A stretch of DNA of 52,231 bases from Streptococcus cristatus (GTDB lineage Bacteria; Bacillota; Bacilli; Lactobacillales; Streptococcaceae): positions 22,873-75,103 of the forward strand of contig NZ_KQ969065.1 of the NCBI RefSeq assembly GCF_001578775.1, read 5' to 3'. A program made the position numbers and the translations under genes. Below the pieces are notes generated by a model. That model did no database searches, had not been told where the DNA came from, and was given only the letters and a program-made list of their open reading frames with translations. How positions within the stretch are numbered: the first letter of the stretch is position 1; each line of letters begins with the position of its first letter. Positions 16,104 to 24,385 of the stretch are shown here, one piece after another.

Positions 16104-16253
16104 TTAAGTTAAAGCTACAATTCCTGCAGCAGCAGCTACAATACCAATTCCAACACCGAAACCTTCAATGAAATCTCGAGCATTCCCATAAAGCTCATCT
16201 ACTGGTACTTCCTCGAAAAATATCTCATTCATATGTTTGTCTGTCATTTCCAT
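16104..16253 (-). CDS. Candidate RiPP/bacteriocin precursor 1
   Basis: 49 residues: leader MEMTDKHMNEIFFEEV then PVDELYG, and a hydrophobic core (FIEGFGVGIGIVAAAAG and onward) ending ALT. RBS AAAGGAG. The intergenic sequence to precursor 2 repeats exactly (TTAAAGGAGTAATTTTATGG), showing recent tandem duplication. The gene lies behind a ComR-box-like promoter with a small membrane protein gene between, so it probably belongs to the same transcript. Like precursor 2 it has no cysteines, which argues against a lantibiotic and for a helical, unmodified or C-terminally modified peptide. Confidence 0.65.
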   Translation of the reverse strand: MEMTDKHMNEIFFEEVPVDELYGNARDFIEGFGVGIGIVAAAAGIVALT

Positions 16254-16273
16254 AAAATTACTCCTTTAAATTT

Positions 16274-16483
16274 CTATTTTGACCTATTTTCCCAATGTAC
16301 ATTTTGATCTAATTGTCTAAGCCATATCATATTTGTAAATGATAAAATCATAATAGCCACGATAAGAATTAACGAAATCAATAATCTTCTTTCCACCAAA
16401 GCAATTGCTAAACCGCCTAACAAAATGATAGTTAGAAAAACACCTTGTAGCTTGTTACTGATACTATTTTTAAAACCTCTCAT
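16274..16483 (-). CDS. Small two-helix membrane protein (possible immunity protein)
   Basis: 69 residues with two adjacent hydrophobic helices (about 14-31 and 33-52), a basic N-terminus (MRGFKNSISNK) and a polar tail. I do not recognise the family. Small two-helix membrane proteins of this kind next to peptide toxins are often immunity proteins. It sits directly upstream of the peptide genes, with RBS AAAGGAG, and in the same direction as the truncated ABC ATPase and the regulator. Confidence 0.6.
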   Translation of the reverse strand: MRGFKNSISNKLQGVFLTIILLGGLAIALVERRLLISLILIVAIMILSFTNMIWLRQLDQNVHWENRSK

Positions 16484-16523
16484 TAATTCACTCCTTTATT
16501 TACTATTTTTTCCATGAATCAAC

Positions 16524-16676
16524 TTAATATTCAAATATTGTTGTTTTTCCCGAACCAGATGGACCTAAAAATCCAAATATTTCACCTTTACTAATCGAAA
16601 AGGACACATCTTGTAAAGCACTAGATTTTCCAAATTTTTTACTAATATTTTGTACGTCAATAACTTTTTCACACAT
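16524..16676 (-). pseudogene. ABC transporter ATPase truncated after Walker A
   Basis: 50 residues beginning MCEKVIDVQNISKKFGKSS and reaching a complete Walker A (GPSGSGKTT), then a stop at FEY. An ATPase of this type should be about 220-300 residues, so about 80 percent is missing, including Walker B and the signature motif. It directly follows the ComR-box-like promoter and an AGGGA RBS. It was probably the transporter ATPase of the peptide cluster and is now a deletion remnant. Confidence 0.75.
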
Positions 16677-16684
16677 TATCATTC

Positions 16685-16803
16685 CCTTCCTGATGTCTTA
16701 TTTACAAGAATAATTATATCAGCGCAACAAAAAATCACCAATGACAGAAATGTCACTATTTTTTTAATAAATAGATAGTAAAATCCGAACAAAATAAAAA
16801 AAA
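16685..16803 (-). repeat. Promoter-module repeat, copy B
   Basis: Partner of 14762-14880. The region from -10 to the palindrome is almost identical; the upstream region is more diverged but shares the CAAAATAAAAAA tract. Confidence 0.6.
16713..16754 (-). promoter_or_regulatory. ComR-box-like promoter of the peptide cluster
   Basis: GACATTTCTGTC at 16743-16754, TTGGTG at 16736-16741, T-run, and TATAAT at 16713-16718 (17-base spacer). It has the same sequence and spacing as the promoter at 14790-14831. Confidence 0.65.
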
Positions 16804-16829
16804 TTGACAAGAATATCAAATCTTGCCAA
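16795..16829 (-). terminator. Terminator of the second ComR-like gene
   Basis: On the minus strand TTGGCAAGA and TCTTGTCAA form a 9-bp stem, followed by TTTTTTTTATTTTG. Confidence 0.75.
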
Positions 16830-16870
16830 AAATTTTAGTATATCAGGACATTTCTGCCACTATTCACAAA

Positions 16871-17785
16871 TTATTGAATATATTTTTTTATATCTTTCTG
16901 CCATTCTCTATCAAGGCTTGTTATCAATTCCTCGTTTCCAAATATTTGAGCCACCATTTTCGCCTCTTGATACTTACGATTTGCCTCATTAAAATCACAT
17001 TGAATGTAATATTTCCACTCGACCATTAAAATCAATGGTTTCTTTTGAAAATCTCGAGTCCTATTCATAATATGATTTAACTTATCTACTGCCATCTTAA
17101 AGTAGGAGAACTCCCCAACAATCTCCAAACAGCACAACGCTGCAAATAAAGCATCCCGTAATAAATATAAATCTTCTAATTCAGTTTCTTCTATTTGAAG
17201 ACATAGCTTTTTAAATAGAAGAATAATTTCTTCTTGGGTAGTTTCTTTTATAAAACCCGAATTCAATCCATCCATTAATGCACAGAGAAAATAAAGTCTT
17301 AATTTCAATAATGTACTAGTTTGAAACAGCTCTATATCGACTAAATTGTCAGAATTATTCTCCAACACACCTTGACCATATAATGAATTTTGACCTGCCC
17401 GCACCTGATCAATGGCCTGCAAGCAATCTACCATTATCTGCTCATCTCTTGGAAGATTGTCATAAAAGTCCTCAAAGATTTCATCGAAATACTCATCTTT
17501 TTGTTCTTGCAGCTCCTTATCCCCATAGTCGGGATGGTGGAGGAGAAAGTATTTGATTTCCTTATAACGCTCTGACAACTCTTGATAGTCAGGCATGAGG
17601 ATATAGGCTGGAATCTCCAATTTTTCTGCGATATGCTCCAGAGTTTTCAGAGTGGGATGAAACTCTCCTTTTTCGATACGTGCCAACTGGCGGACAGACA
17701 AACCAGACTCATCATCACAAAAGGCCGGACGGCTCAAACCTTTCTTTTTGCGTAACTCCTCTATTCTTTTACCAACATCATTCAT
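16871..17785 (-). CDS. ComR-like peptide-sensing XRE regulator of the island
   Basis: 304-residue RRNPP-type regulator: XRE helix-turn-helix at about residues 5-60 (FCDDESGLSVRQLARIEKG) and a helical repeat domain beyond residue 70. It is paralogous to the protein at 183-1109 and resembles ComR and its ScuR/SarF relatives, which switch on bacteriocin genes in salivarius streptococci when bound to XIP-type peptides. It lies immediately upstream of the peptide cluster in the same direction. Two GACA-N4-TGTC promoters lie downstream, which are the expected targets. A TGATATAAT promoter drives the gene itself. The start is the ATG at 17785 or the adjacent TTG at 17788. Pheromone pairing is inferred. 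Confidence 0.78.
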   Translation of the reverse strand: MNDVGKRIEELRKKKGLSRPAFCDDESGLSVRQLARIEKGEFHPTLKTLEHIAEKLEIPAYILMPDYQELSERYKEIKYFLLHHPDYGDKELQEQKDEYFDEIFEDFYDNLPRDEQIMVDCLQAIDQVRAGQNSLYGQGVLENNSDNLVDIELFQTSTLLKLRLYFLCALMDGLNSGFIKETTQEEIILLFKKLCLQIEETELEDLYLLRDALFAALCCLEIVGEFSYFKMAVDKLNHIMNRTRDFQKKPLILMVEWKYYIQCDFNEANRKYQEAKMVAQIFGNEELITSLDREWQKDIKKYIQ

Positions 17786-17846
17786 CAACCAAAACCTTCA
17801 TTATTATTTGAAAAAAATAATTTAATTATCAAAGTTTTCTGTTTTT

Positions 17847-17855
17847 ATTATATCA
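17847..17855 (-). promoter_or_regulatory. Extended -10 promoter of the ComR-like gene
   Basis: TGATATAAT on the minus strand, about 60 bases upstream of the start. There is no ComR-like box here, so autoregulation is not indicated. Confidence 0.5.
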
Positions 17856-17880
17856 GAATTCCTCCAATCACGCCAAAAAA

Positions 17881-18055
17881 GAGTCTGGGACAAAAGTCCT
17901 AGCCTCTCAATTGTCTTTGGATTGTCGAGCAAGACGCAGTGGTTGAATGGGCTCTACTACGCTGATTTCATCAGCTTTTACAGCACTACTCAACTGTGCG
18001 GAGGTGGGACGACGAAATCGAATTCTAACGAATTACCGATTTCTGTCCCACTCTC
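17881..18055 (+). repeat. 175-bp MITE-like repeat, copy 1
   Basis: The ends are inverted repeats, GAGTCTGGGACAAAAGTC and (reversed) GAGAGTGGGACAGAAATC. It is almost identical to 27148-27322 and inverted relative to 34223-34372. It holds no ORF of note and is non-autonomous. It lies just downstream of adhE. Confidence 0.8.
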
Positions 18056-18072
18056 TGTGGTTGATAACTATA

Positions 18073-20727
18073 TTATTTACGACGTCCTGGACGTTCTCCG
18101 TAACCATAGTAGGCATCTGCCATGATTTCTTCCATGTCAGCTACCATTGGCAAGCGTGGGTTTGCAGGTGAACATTGGTCTTCATAAGCTAGAAGAGCAA
18201 TTTCATGCAAGCTGTCTTTCCAAACTTTTTCATCAATTCCTTGATCCTTGAAGTTCATCTTGATACCTACTGCAACACCAAGTTCATAAACAGCTTTAGC
18301 ATATGCTTCAACTGCTTCTTCTGGAGTTGAGTGAGGCAAGCCAAGTATTTTCGCGATGTCTTGGAATTTCTCATCAGCTTTCCAGTAGTTGTACTTCGGC
18401 CATGTAGTGGTCTTAGATGGACGAGTACCATTGTAACGGATGACGTATGGAAGCAAGATTGCATTTGTACGTCCGTGAACAGTGTGGTGAACACCACCGA
18501 TCTTGTGGGCCATTGAGTGGCTCATACCAAGGAAGGCATTTGCAAAGGCCATACCTGCCATTGTAGACGCATTATGCATTTTCTCACGTGCTTCTGGATC
18601 AGCTGTCTTAACAGATTTTTCCAACCATTCAAAGACAAGCTTGATAGTTTGAAGCGCAATACCGTCTGTGTAGTCGTTAGCGAAGTTTGAAGTATAGGCT
18701 TCAGTCGCGTGAGTCAAGACGTCCATACCTGTATCAGCTGCGATAAAGTCTGGAACGGATTCAACCAAAGCAGGGTCAACAATCGCAATAGTTGGTGTCA
18801 ATGAGTAGTCAGCCAATGGGTATTTGCGGTTGTTTTTCTTATCAGAGATAACAGCAAATGGTGTTACTTCTGAACCTGTACCTGAAGTTGTTGGGATACC
18901 GATGTATTTCGCTTTCTTACCAAGTGATGGGAAGCGGAAGGCGCGTTTACGGATATCCATGAATTTTTGAACCAAGTCACGGAAGTCGATTTCTGGTTGC
19001 TCATAGAAGAGCCACATTACTTTGGCCGCGTCCATTGGAGATCCACCACCAAGAGCAATGATTGTATCTGGTTCAAATGCTTTCATCACTTCAGCACCAC
19101 GTTCTACAGTTGTGATGTCTGGATCTGGTTCAACATCTGAAAAGACTTGGATCGTTACACGGTTGCTACGTGCGTTCAATTGATCGATCACACGTTGAAC
19201 AAAACCAAGTTTTTCGATAGATTTGTCAGTAACGATCATAACGCGTTCAATATCTTCACATGTTTGAAGGTATTGGATAGAGTTGCGCTCGAAGTAAATT
19301 TTTGAAGGAACTTTAAACCATTGCATATTATTTCTACGTTTCCCTACTTTCTTGATGTTTAGAAGGTTAATAGCGCTCACGTTATCACCAACTGAGTTGC
19401 GTCCGTATGAACCACATCCAAGTGTCAAGGATGGAATGAAGGCATTATATACGTCCCCGATACCACCGAAAGTAGATGGAGAGTTCCAGATGATCCGCAT
19501 CGCTTTGATTTCAGTACCAAAGCGTTTAGCCAATTCTTCGTCTTTTGTATGGATAGCTGCTGAGTGACCAAGTCCGTTAAATTCAACCATTTGACGAGCT
19601 TTTTTAAGACCGTCTTCTCTATCTTCAGCTTTCAAGACAGCTATAACTGGTGACAATTTTTCGCGAGTCAATGGCTCATTTGGACCTACTTCCGCACATT
19701 CTGCAGCCAAGATGTTGGTACCTTCTGGTACTTTAAAGCCTGCTTGTTCTGCAATCCATGCAGCTGGTTTACCAACGATGTTTGCATTCAGTTTAGCACC
19801 AGCACAGTTCTTGCTGTTTGCTTTAGCGCCAAAGCAGAATTCTTCAAGAAGAGCTTTTTCTTTTTTGTTTACAAAATAAGTGTGGTATGACTTGAATTCT
19901 TCTACAAATTCGTCATACACTTCCTTGTCAATGATTACCGCTTGCTCAGATGCGCAGACCATACCATTGTCAAATGATTTAGACATTACGATATCATGAG
20001 CTGCTTGGCGAAGGTCAGCAGATTTTTCGATATAAGCTGGTACGTTTCCGGCACCTACCCCAAGAGCTGGTTTTCCGCAAGAGTAGGCAGCCTTAACCAT
20101 GGCATTACCACCTGTTGCAAGGATAGTTGCAATACCATCGTGGTTCATCAAAGCTGCTGTTGCTTCCATAGATGGCTGAGTAATCCATTGCACACAGTTT
20201 TCAGGTGCGCCAGCTGCTATTGCTGCGTCACGAACAATTTGCGCTGCGTGAGCAGATGATTCTTGAGCAGATGGGTGGAAGGCAAAAACGATTGGGTTAC
20301 GTGTCTTCAAGGCAATCAATGCTTTAAAAATTGCTGTTGATGTTGGATTCGTTGTTGGAGTGATACCACAAATAACTCCAACAGGCTCGGCAATCTTTGT
20401 CAATCCAGTAACAGGATCATCTTCGATAACACCAACAGTCTTCACACCACGCATGTTGTTGACAACGTGTTCACAGGCAAAGAGGTTTTTCGTTGCCTTG
20501 TCTTCAAATACACCACGACCAGTTTCTTCAACCGCGTGTTGAGCAAGGATCCCGTGCGCATCAAGAGCTGCAACTGAAGCTTTTGCTACGATGTAATCTA
20601 CTTGCTCTTGATTTAGTTTTCTCATTTCTTCAAGAGCTAGGAGACCTTTTTGCACAAGCTCGTCAACATGTTTTTCTGCCGCTAGTACTTTATCTTCTTG
20701 TTCAACAGTTTTCTTCTTATCAGCCAT
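18073..20727 (-). CDS. adhE: Bifunctional acetaldehyde-CoA/alcohol dehydrogenase
   Basis: 884 residues. The N-terminal half (about 1-440) is a CoA-acylating aldehyde dehydrogenase with the catalytic cysteine in NGMVCASEQAVII. The C-terminal half (about 460-870) is an iron-dependent alcohol dehydrogenase, with GGGSPMDAAK and GTGSEVTPFAVI for NAD and metal-binding histidines in GMSHSMAHKIGG and VHGRTNAIL. It reduces acetyl-CoA to ethanol and reoxidises NADH in mixed-acid fermentation, and forms spirosome filaments. The length is normal. The promoter has a Rex-like operator over the transcription start, fitting NADH/NAD+ control. The start follows a GGAGGA RBS. Confidence 0.97.
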   Translation of the reverse strand: MADKKKTVEQEDKVLAAEKHVDELVQKGLLALEEMRKLNQEQVDYIVAKASVAALDAHGILAQHAVEETGRGVFEDKATKNLFACEHVVNNMRGVKTVGVIEDDPVTGLTKIAEPVGVICGITPTTNPTSTAIFKALIALKTRNPIVFAFHPSAQESSAHAAQIVRDAAIAAGAPENCVQWITQPSMEATAALMNHDGIATILATGGNAMVKAAYSCGKPALGVGAGNVPAYIEKSADLRQAAHDIVMSKSFDNGMVCASEQAVIIDKEVYDEFVEEFKSYHTYFVNKKEKALLEEFCFGAKANSKNCAGAKLNANIVGKPAAWIAEQAGFKVPEGTNILAAECAEVGPNEPLTREKLSPVIAVLKAEDREDGLKKARQMVEFNGLGHSAAIHTKDEELAKRFGTEIKAMRIIWNSPSTFGGIGDVYNAFIPSLTLGCGSYGRNSVGDNVSAINLLNIKKVGKRRNNMQWFKVPSKIYFERNSIQYLQTCEDIERVMIVTDKSIEKLGFVQRVIDQLNARSNRVTIQVFSDVEPDPDITTVERGAEVMKAFEPDTIIALGGGSPMDAAKVMWLFYEQPEIDFRDLVQKFMDIRKRAFRFPSLGKKAKYIGIPTTSGTGSEVTPFAVISDKKNNRKYPLADYSLTPTIAIVDPALVESVPDFIAADTGMDVLTHATEAYTSNFANDYTDGIALQTIKLVFEWLEKSVKTADPEAREKMHNASTMAGMAFANAFLGMSHSMAHKIGGVHHTVHGRTNAILLPYVIRYNGTRPSKTTTWPKYNYWKADEKFQDIAKILGLPHSTPEEAVEAYAKAVYELGVAVGIKMNFKDQGIDEKVWKDSLHEIALLAYEDQCSPANPRLPMVADMEEIMADAYYGYGERPGRRK

Positions 20728-20777
20728 TATAGTCCTCCAATGGTTTCTGCCAAAAGGTCAAATGAAGATTTTAACCT

Positions 20778-20837
20778 TTGTTAATTATTTCACAATATAA
20801 TTATACTCTATTCCTACAAATTTGTAAACACTTTCAA
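20778..20837 (-). promoter_or_regulatory. adhE promoter with Rex-like and cre-like sites
   Basis: -35 TTTACA (20823-20828), 17-base spacer, -10 TATAAT (20800-20805). TTGTGAAATAATTAACAA (20778-20795) resembles the Rex box TTGTGAA-N4-TTCACAA and spans +1. TTGAAAGTGTTTACA over the -35 is one mismatch from a cre site. Confidence 0.7.
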
Positions 20838-20972
20838 CAAAAGTTCACAAACTTTTTATGGATTATTTTTTAAGCACTGATACTTCAAGCTTTTTTACTA
20901 AAGTCTCTATTTATTCTCAAAAATTTCACATACTTTTCTTTAAAAATGTGTTAGCGCTTTCTTTTTTGTTAT

Positions 20973-21006
20973 AAAACTAGCTCGGCTAAATAACCGAGCT
21001 AGTTTT
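20973..21006 (-). terminator. Terminator of the acyltransferase gene
   Basis: A 13-bp stem (AAAACTAGCTCGG/CCGAGCTAGTTTT) with an 8-base loop that overlaps the acyltransferase stop codon. It continues to a T-rich tract on the minus strand. Confidence 0.8.
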
Positions 21007-22819
21007 ATGGCTTAACACTGCCACTTGAAGCGGCAGCCAAAGCCTCTTTTATCATGTTAGAGTAGAGTTTACCTCCCTCTGCCATAGACTCTGAATCTGC
21101 CCCATAATGGACATAGTCTGTTCCAATCCAAATCTGCGGATTATTAATCGCTACTTGATACCAGTCTGCTACATATACAAAATCGTATTTCTTAGCAAGT
21201 TCAAGTTCGTATTGTCGCATCTTAACAGGAATACTACTTGGATCATTGGCTGTCCGGCCATCATATGGCGTGACTAAAATCAAGCGATGGCCTTTTGGCA
21301 AGAGCTCGATATACTGATCCAGCAATTCTTCATAATTGTCAACTGGATTGGTTCCCAATGCCAAGACGACGTTTTGAAGCAGTGTTTGGTTAGCAATATC
21401 GTTCTTGAAAAATTCCAGACCAGACACTAAATTACGACTAACAACTGCATCGACTTGAGCGTCAGGTATAGCCTCTTGGATCCATTCAGCAGAGCGCAAG
21501 GTGACCGAATCACCAATAACAGTCGTTCCCTCTGCCACGTTATAATTTGTCGCAGTTTTCTGGTCTGCGTGCTTACGGGTTGTCTGCATTTTCGTATCGG
21601 CTTGATTCAAAGAATTCACAATCAGGCTTTCCTCAAAGGCACCCACAGACGGAGCTGTGATGGTGATAATAAGTAAGATAAAAGTCAGCGGAATGAAACT
21701 GTAGAAAATCGGCTTGGTGATGGATGTTACATTCATCTCCTTGCCAAAAATCCGAGGCTTCCGTCCAGCTAAAGTCGGCTCTAAAATATAGAAGGAAAGA
21801 GCCGCAAAACCAAAACTCAAGATTGTAGTCAAAAGCACAGCCCATCCATTGCTCATCAACTGAGTAAAAATAATATAGAAAGGCCAATGGAAGAGGTAAA
21901 CTCCATAACTAGTGTCTGCAATAAAGTTGAGAGGACTAGGCTCCTTAATATTTGGCAATTTATCGTGCAAGATGCGGGTTGCTGCTATCATGACACAAGC
22001 CAGAAGTGTTGAAATCAAGAAACCAAATAAATAAGTCCACAAGCTGTCAAATTTCAAAATAAAGCTAAGCAAAAGAAGAAGAATAAAACTGCCAGCTAAA
22101 GCGATCAAGACTTGCTTGATTTCGACCTTTTCTTCCAGTTTCTTCATCTGAACGCCTACATTTCCGACTCCAGAGAAAGTCGCTAGCACTGTCCCAGCAA
22201 AGAAAGGAAAGACATGGGTCAAACTTGAGAAATAAATATTGGAGTAATTCTTGCTGAAAAAGGCTCCGATGAACATAGCCAAGAAACTGAACAGAAACAG
22301 AGCAATTGAAGTCAAAGAAATCAACCCCCGATACTGAGCAACTGACTTGCTAATCTTGCTAATTCCCCAAGCAGCCAAGCCCCAGAGGATATAGTAATGC
22401 ACTTCCAGTGCTAAACTCCAAGTGTGAATCAGCAAATGCGGCACAAACTGGCTTTCATAACTGCCGCCCGACATCATTTCATAAAAATTAGTCACAAAGC
22501 CAAAAGCAGCTGCAATCTGCGTCCCGATACCTGCTACAAAATCCCGACGAATCAATAAAGTAAAAGGCATGATGACCAAAATCATAAAAACGAGCGGAGG
22601 AACGATACGATAAAAGCGCCGTTTCAGAAAGCCCATAATATCAATCGTCCGACTTCTTGTAAACTCATCAATCAATAATGAAGTAATCAAAAATCCTGAA
22701 AAAGTGAAAAAGATGTCCACTCCAATAAAACCTCCAGGAAAAACTCCCTGAAAGTAATGATAGAGTAACACCAAGACCAGTCCAGTAATCCGAACCAGTG
22801 AAAACCATCTAATGCGCAT
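21005..22819 (-). CDS. OatA-type membrane acyltransferase (Acyltransferase 3 + SGNH)
   Basis: 604 residues. The first about 390 form a ten-or-more helix Acyltransferase-3 domain (GGFIGVDIFFTFSGFLIT and a histidine in LIHTWSLALEVHYY). The outer C-terminal SGNH esterase/transferase domain has GDSVTLRSAEW (catalytic Ser) and TDYVHYG (Asp/His). OatA/Adr enzymes O-acetylate peptidoglycan MurNAc and reduce lysozyme sensitivity; other members act on wall polymers. I start at the ATG at 22819 (MRIRWFS), which overlaps the MORN gene stop by 11 bases. It is the last gene of the PTP-MORN-acyltransferase operon. Confidence 0.85.
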   Translation of the reverse strand: MRIRWFSLVRITGLVLVLLYHYFQGVFPGGFIGVDIFFTFSGFLITSLLIDEFTRSRTIDIMGFLKRRFYRIVPPLVFMILVIMPFTLLIRRDFVAGIGTQIAAAFGFVTNFYEMMSGGSYESQFVPHLLIHTWSLALEVHYYILWGLAAWGISKISKSVAQYRGLISLTSIALFLFSFLAMFIGAFFSKNYSNIYFSSLTHVFPFFAGTVLATFSGVGNVGVQMKKLEEKVEIKQVLIALAGSFILLLLLSFILKFDSLWTYLFGFLISTLLACVMIAATRILHDKLPNIKEPSPLNFIADTSYGVYLFHWPFYIIFTQLMSNGWAVLLTTILSFGFAALSFYILEPTLAGRKPRIFGKEMNVTSITKPIFYSFIPLTFILLIITITAPSVGAFEESLIVNSLNQADTKMQTTRKHADQKTATNYNVAEGTTVIGDSVTLRSAEWIQEAIPDAQVDAVVSRNLVSGLEFFKNDIANQTLLQNVVLALGTNPVDNYEELLDQYIELLPKGHRLILVTPYDGRTANDPSSIPVKMRQYELELAKKYDFVYVADWYQVAINNPQIWIGTDYVHYGADSESMAEGGKLYSNMIKEALAAASSGSVKP

Positions 22820-23222
22820 TTTGATAAATTCCTTGCTTGAACGTTCCTTCATAGACGACATTACTTTCTGTAGTCAGTTTTCCTTTACCATTGGCCTGAC
22901 CGTTGGCAAATTCACCTTCGTATTTCCAACCAGCCTTCGATGTAAAAGTACCCTTACCATCAAAAGTGCCATTTTTGAAATGCCCTTTATAGCTATCCCC
23001 ATTTTTAAAAGTCAGGGTACCTTCGCCGTTCATCTTTCCGTGAACCAGACTGCCTTCATATTTTATCTTACCTTGATCCAGCGTTAGCGCACCCTTACTA
23101 GGGATATTGGAGGTAAACACTAAAATTGCTGACAAGGCAATCACAGTCACCGCTAGGATTTCTAGATTTTGACGGGTCAGATAGATTTTATATTTATCGT
23201 AAAATTCTTTTATTTTATCCAT
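22809..23222 (-). CDS. Membrane-anchored MORN-repeat protein
   Basis: 137 residues. One N-terminal transmembrane helix (about 17-38) is followed by four MORN repeats of about 22 residues with the pattern YxGxxxxGxxxGxGxxxxxxG (about residues 53-133). MORN repeats are membrane-apposed beta-hairpins. Most of the protein should lie outside the membrane. Its gene is 3 bases from the phosphatase upstream and overlaps the acyltransferase downstream, so a role in the same cell-envelope process is likely. No enzyme motif is seen. Confidence 0.82.
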   Translation of the reverse strand: MDKIKEFYDKYKIYLTRQNLEILAVTVIALSAILVFTSNIPSKGALTLDQGKIKYEGSLVHGKMNGEGTLTFKNGDSYKGHFKNGTFDGKGTFTSKAGWKYEGEFANGQANGKGKLTTESNVVYEGTFKQGIYQNAH

Positions 23223-23225
23223 TTT

Positions 23226-23648
23226 TCATCCATTTAAGCGTTCTAGCCACTTATGGCAACCAGCCAAAATCAGCTCATAAGTCTCATCGAAATCACCTGT
23301 GTACCAAGGATCCGGAACACCGATATCAGCAAGCTGGTAGATTTTATCCTGAAAATCCACTGGTGCCATTTTCTTCAAATCTCGAATATTGGCTTCATCC
23401 ATGCCGATGATATAATCAAATTCTGCAAAATCTTGCGCTGAAATCTGCTGAGAAGTCTTTCCTTTGTCATAAGAAATCGCATGTTTCTTAAAAATAGCCT
23501 GAGTCCCCTGATGTATAGGGTTGCCATGCTCCCAGCTGGACGTCGCACGACTCTCAATATGTAGGTCATCGGTCAGACTTTTCATAACAAACTCTGCCAT
23601 CGGACTGCGACAGATATTTCCTAAACAAACAAATACAATTTTCTTCAT
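23226..23648 (-). CDS. Low-molecular-weight protein-tyrosine phosphatase
   Basis: 140 residues. The P-loop CLGNICRSP (Cys8, Arg14) is at the N-terminus and the general acid lies in VPDPWYTGDFDETY (about 114-127), the standard LMW-PTP signatures. Family members remove phosphate from tyrosine or arginine residues of cytoplasmic proteins. It heads the operon with the MORN protein and acyltransferase, an arrangement seen in other streptococci next to ruvB (from memory). The gene has no RBS, and its extended -10 puts transcription start on the ATG. Confidence 0.9.
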   Translation of the reverse strand: MKKIVFVCLGNICRSPMAEFVMKSLTDDLHIESRATSSWEHGNPIHQGTQAIFKKHAISYDKGKTSQQISAQDFAEFDYIIGMDEANIRDLKKMAPVDFQDKIYQLADIGVPDPWYTGDFDETYELILAGCHKWLERLNG

Positions 23649-23663
23649 AAATCTATTATACCA
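23648..23663 (-). promoter_or_regulatory. Leaderless promoter of the LMW-PTP operon
   Basis: TGGTATAAT on the minus strand (TATAAT at 23655-23660) is followed by AGATTT and ATG. Counting -7 at 23655 gives +1 at 23648, the A of ATG. No Shine-Dalgarno is present. Confidence 0.65.
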
Positions 23664-23809
23664 GAATAAAAAGAAAACTGTGGAGCTTTCTTGATTATTC
23701 TGTGACAGCGGAAGCGGACTCTGACAAACCGCTAATTATACCGACTTACATAAGAGTGCAGATCATTGAGGCGGTAATCCACTCAATCTAGCTTACACCA
23801 GATTAAACT

Positions 23810-24385
23810 TTACTTTTCTTCAGAAAGATATTCAAAACTTAATTGTGGCCATTTAGCCTGCCAGTTTTTCTTGCGGATTCTTTGCATATAAAGCTTCTTC
23901 CGCTCCGCATCCGCCAAAAAATGTGGTGTCGGCCGCACCTGAAATGCTCGAATATCTGCCAAGCCATAGGGAGCAAAAAGCTCTAACTTATCATTTTCCA
24001 GCAATCGAAGACCGATAGCTGTGCAGCACTCAGGATACTTGCTCATGGCATCTTTCGAGCTAGTATAGGGCTGGGTGTTGGGACTATGAATGTGCATATA
24101 GACTTGATTTTTCAGCTCCCAAGAATAAGCGGGAAAAGCTTTTCTCAGCTCCATCTCCAGCTGCAAAGTTTTCTCATAAGACACAGTTGGATCAAAGAAT
24201 ATGATATCTACATCCGTTTCAGCATCAAAGCCCGACTTGCCAGACAAGATATTCCAGATAAAATTTCTGATACTACCTGCAGCCAGCCAAGAGTCCTCGA
24301 GCCGCAAACTGAGAATAATTTCCAAAATCGCTCGGATATCCTGATCCTGACTCAGCCTCTCTAAAATCTTTTGATCGGTCATCAT
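23810..24385 (-). CDS. Nucleotidyltransferase-family protein (DUF925-like)
   Basis: 191 residues. [11 protein letters not shown] followed by [10 protein letters not shown] fits the G-S and D-x-D pattern of the nucleotidyltransferase fold in the NTP_transf_6/DUF925 family. The substrate is unknown. Its ATG overlaps the ruvB stop (ATGA), so it is co-translated with ruvB as the second gene of that unit. No membrane segment is seen. Confidence 0.75.
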   Translation of the reverse strand: MMTDQKILERLSQDQDIRAILEIILSLRLEDSWLAAGSIRNFIWNILSGKSGFDAETDVDIIFFDPTVSYEKTLQLEMELRKAFPAYSWELKNQVYMHIHSPNTQPYTSSKDAMSKYPECCTAIGLRLLENDKLELFAPYGLADIRAFQVRPTPHFLADAERKKLYMQRIRKKNWQAKWPQLSFEYLSEEK

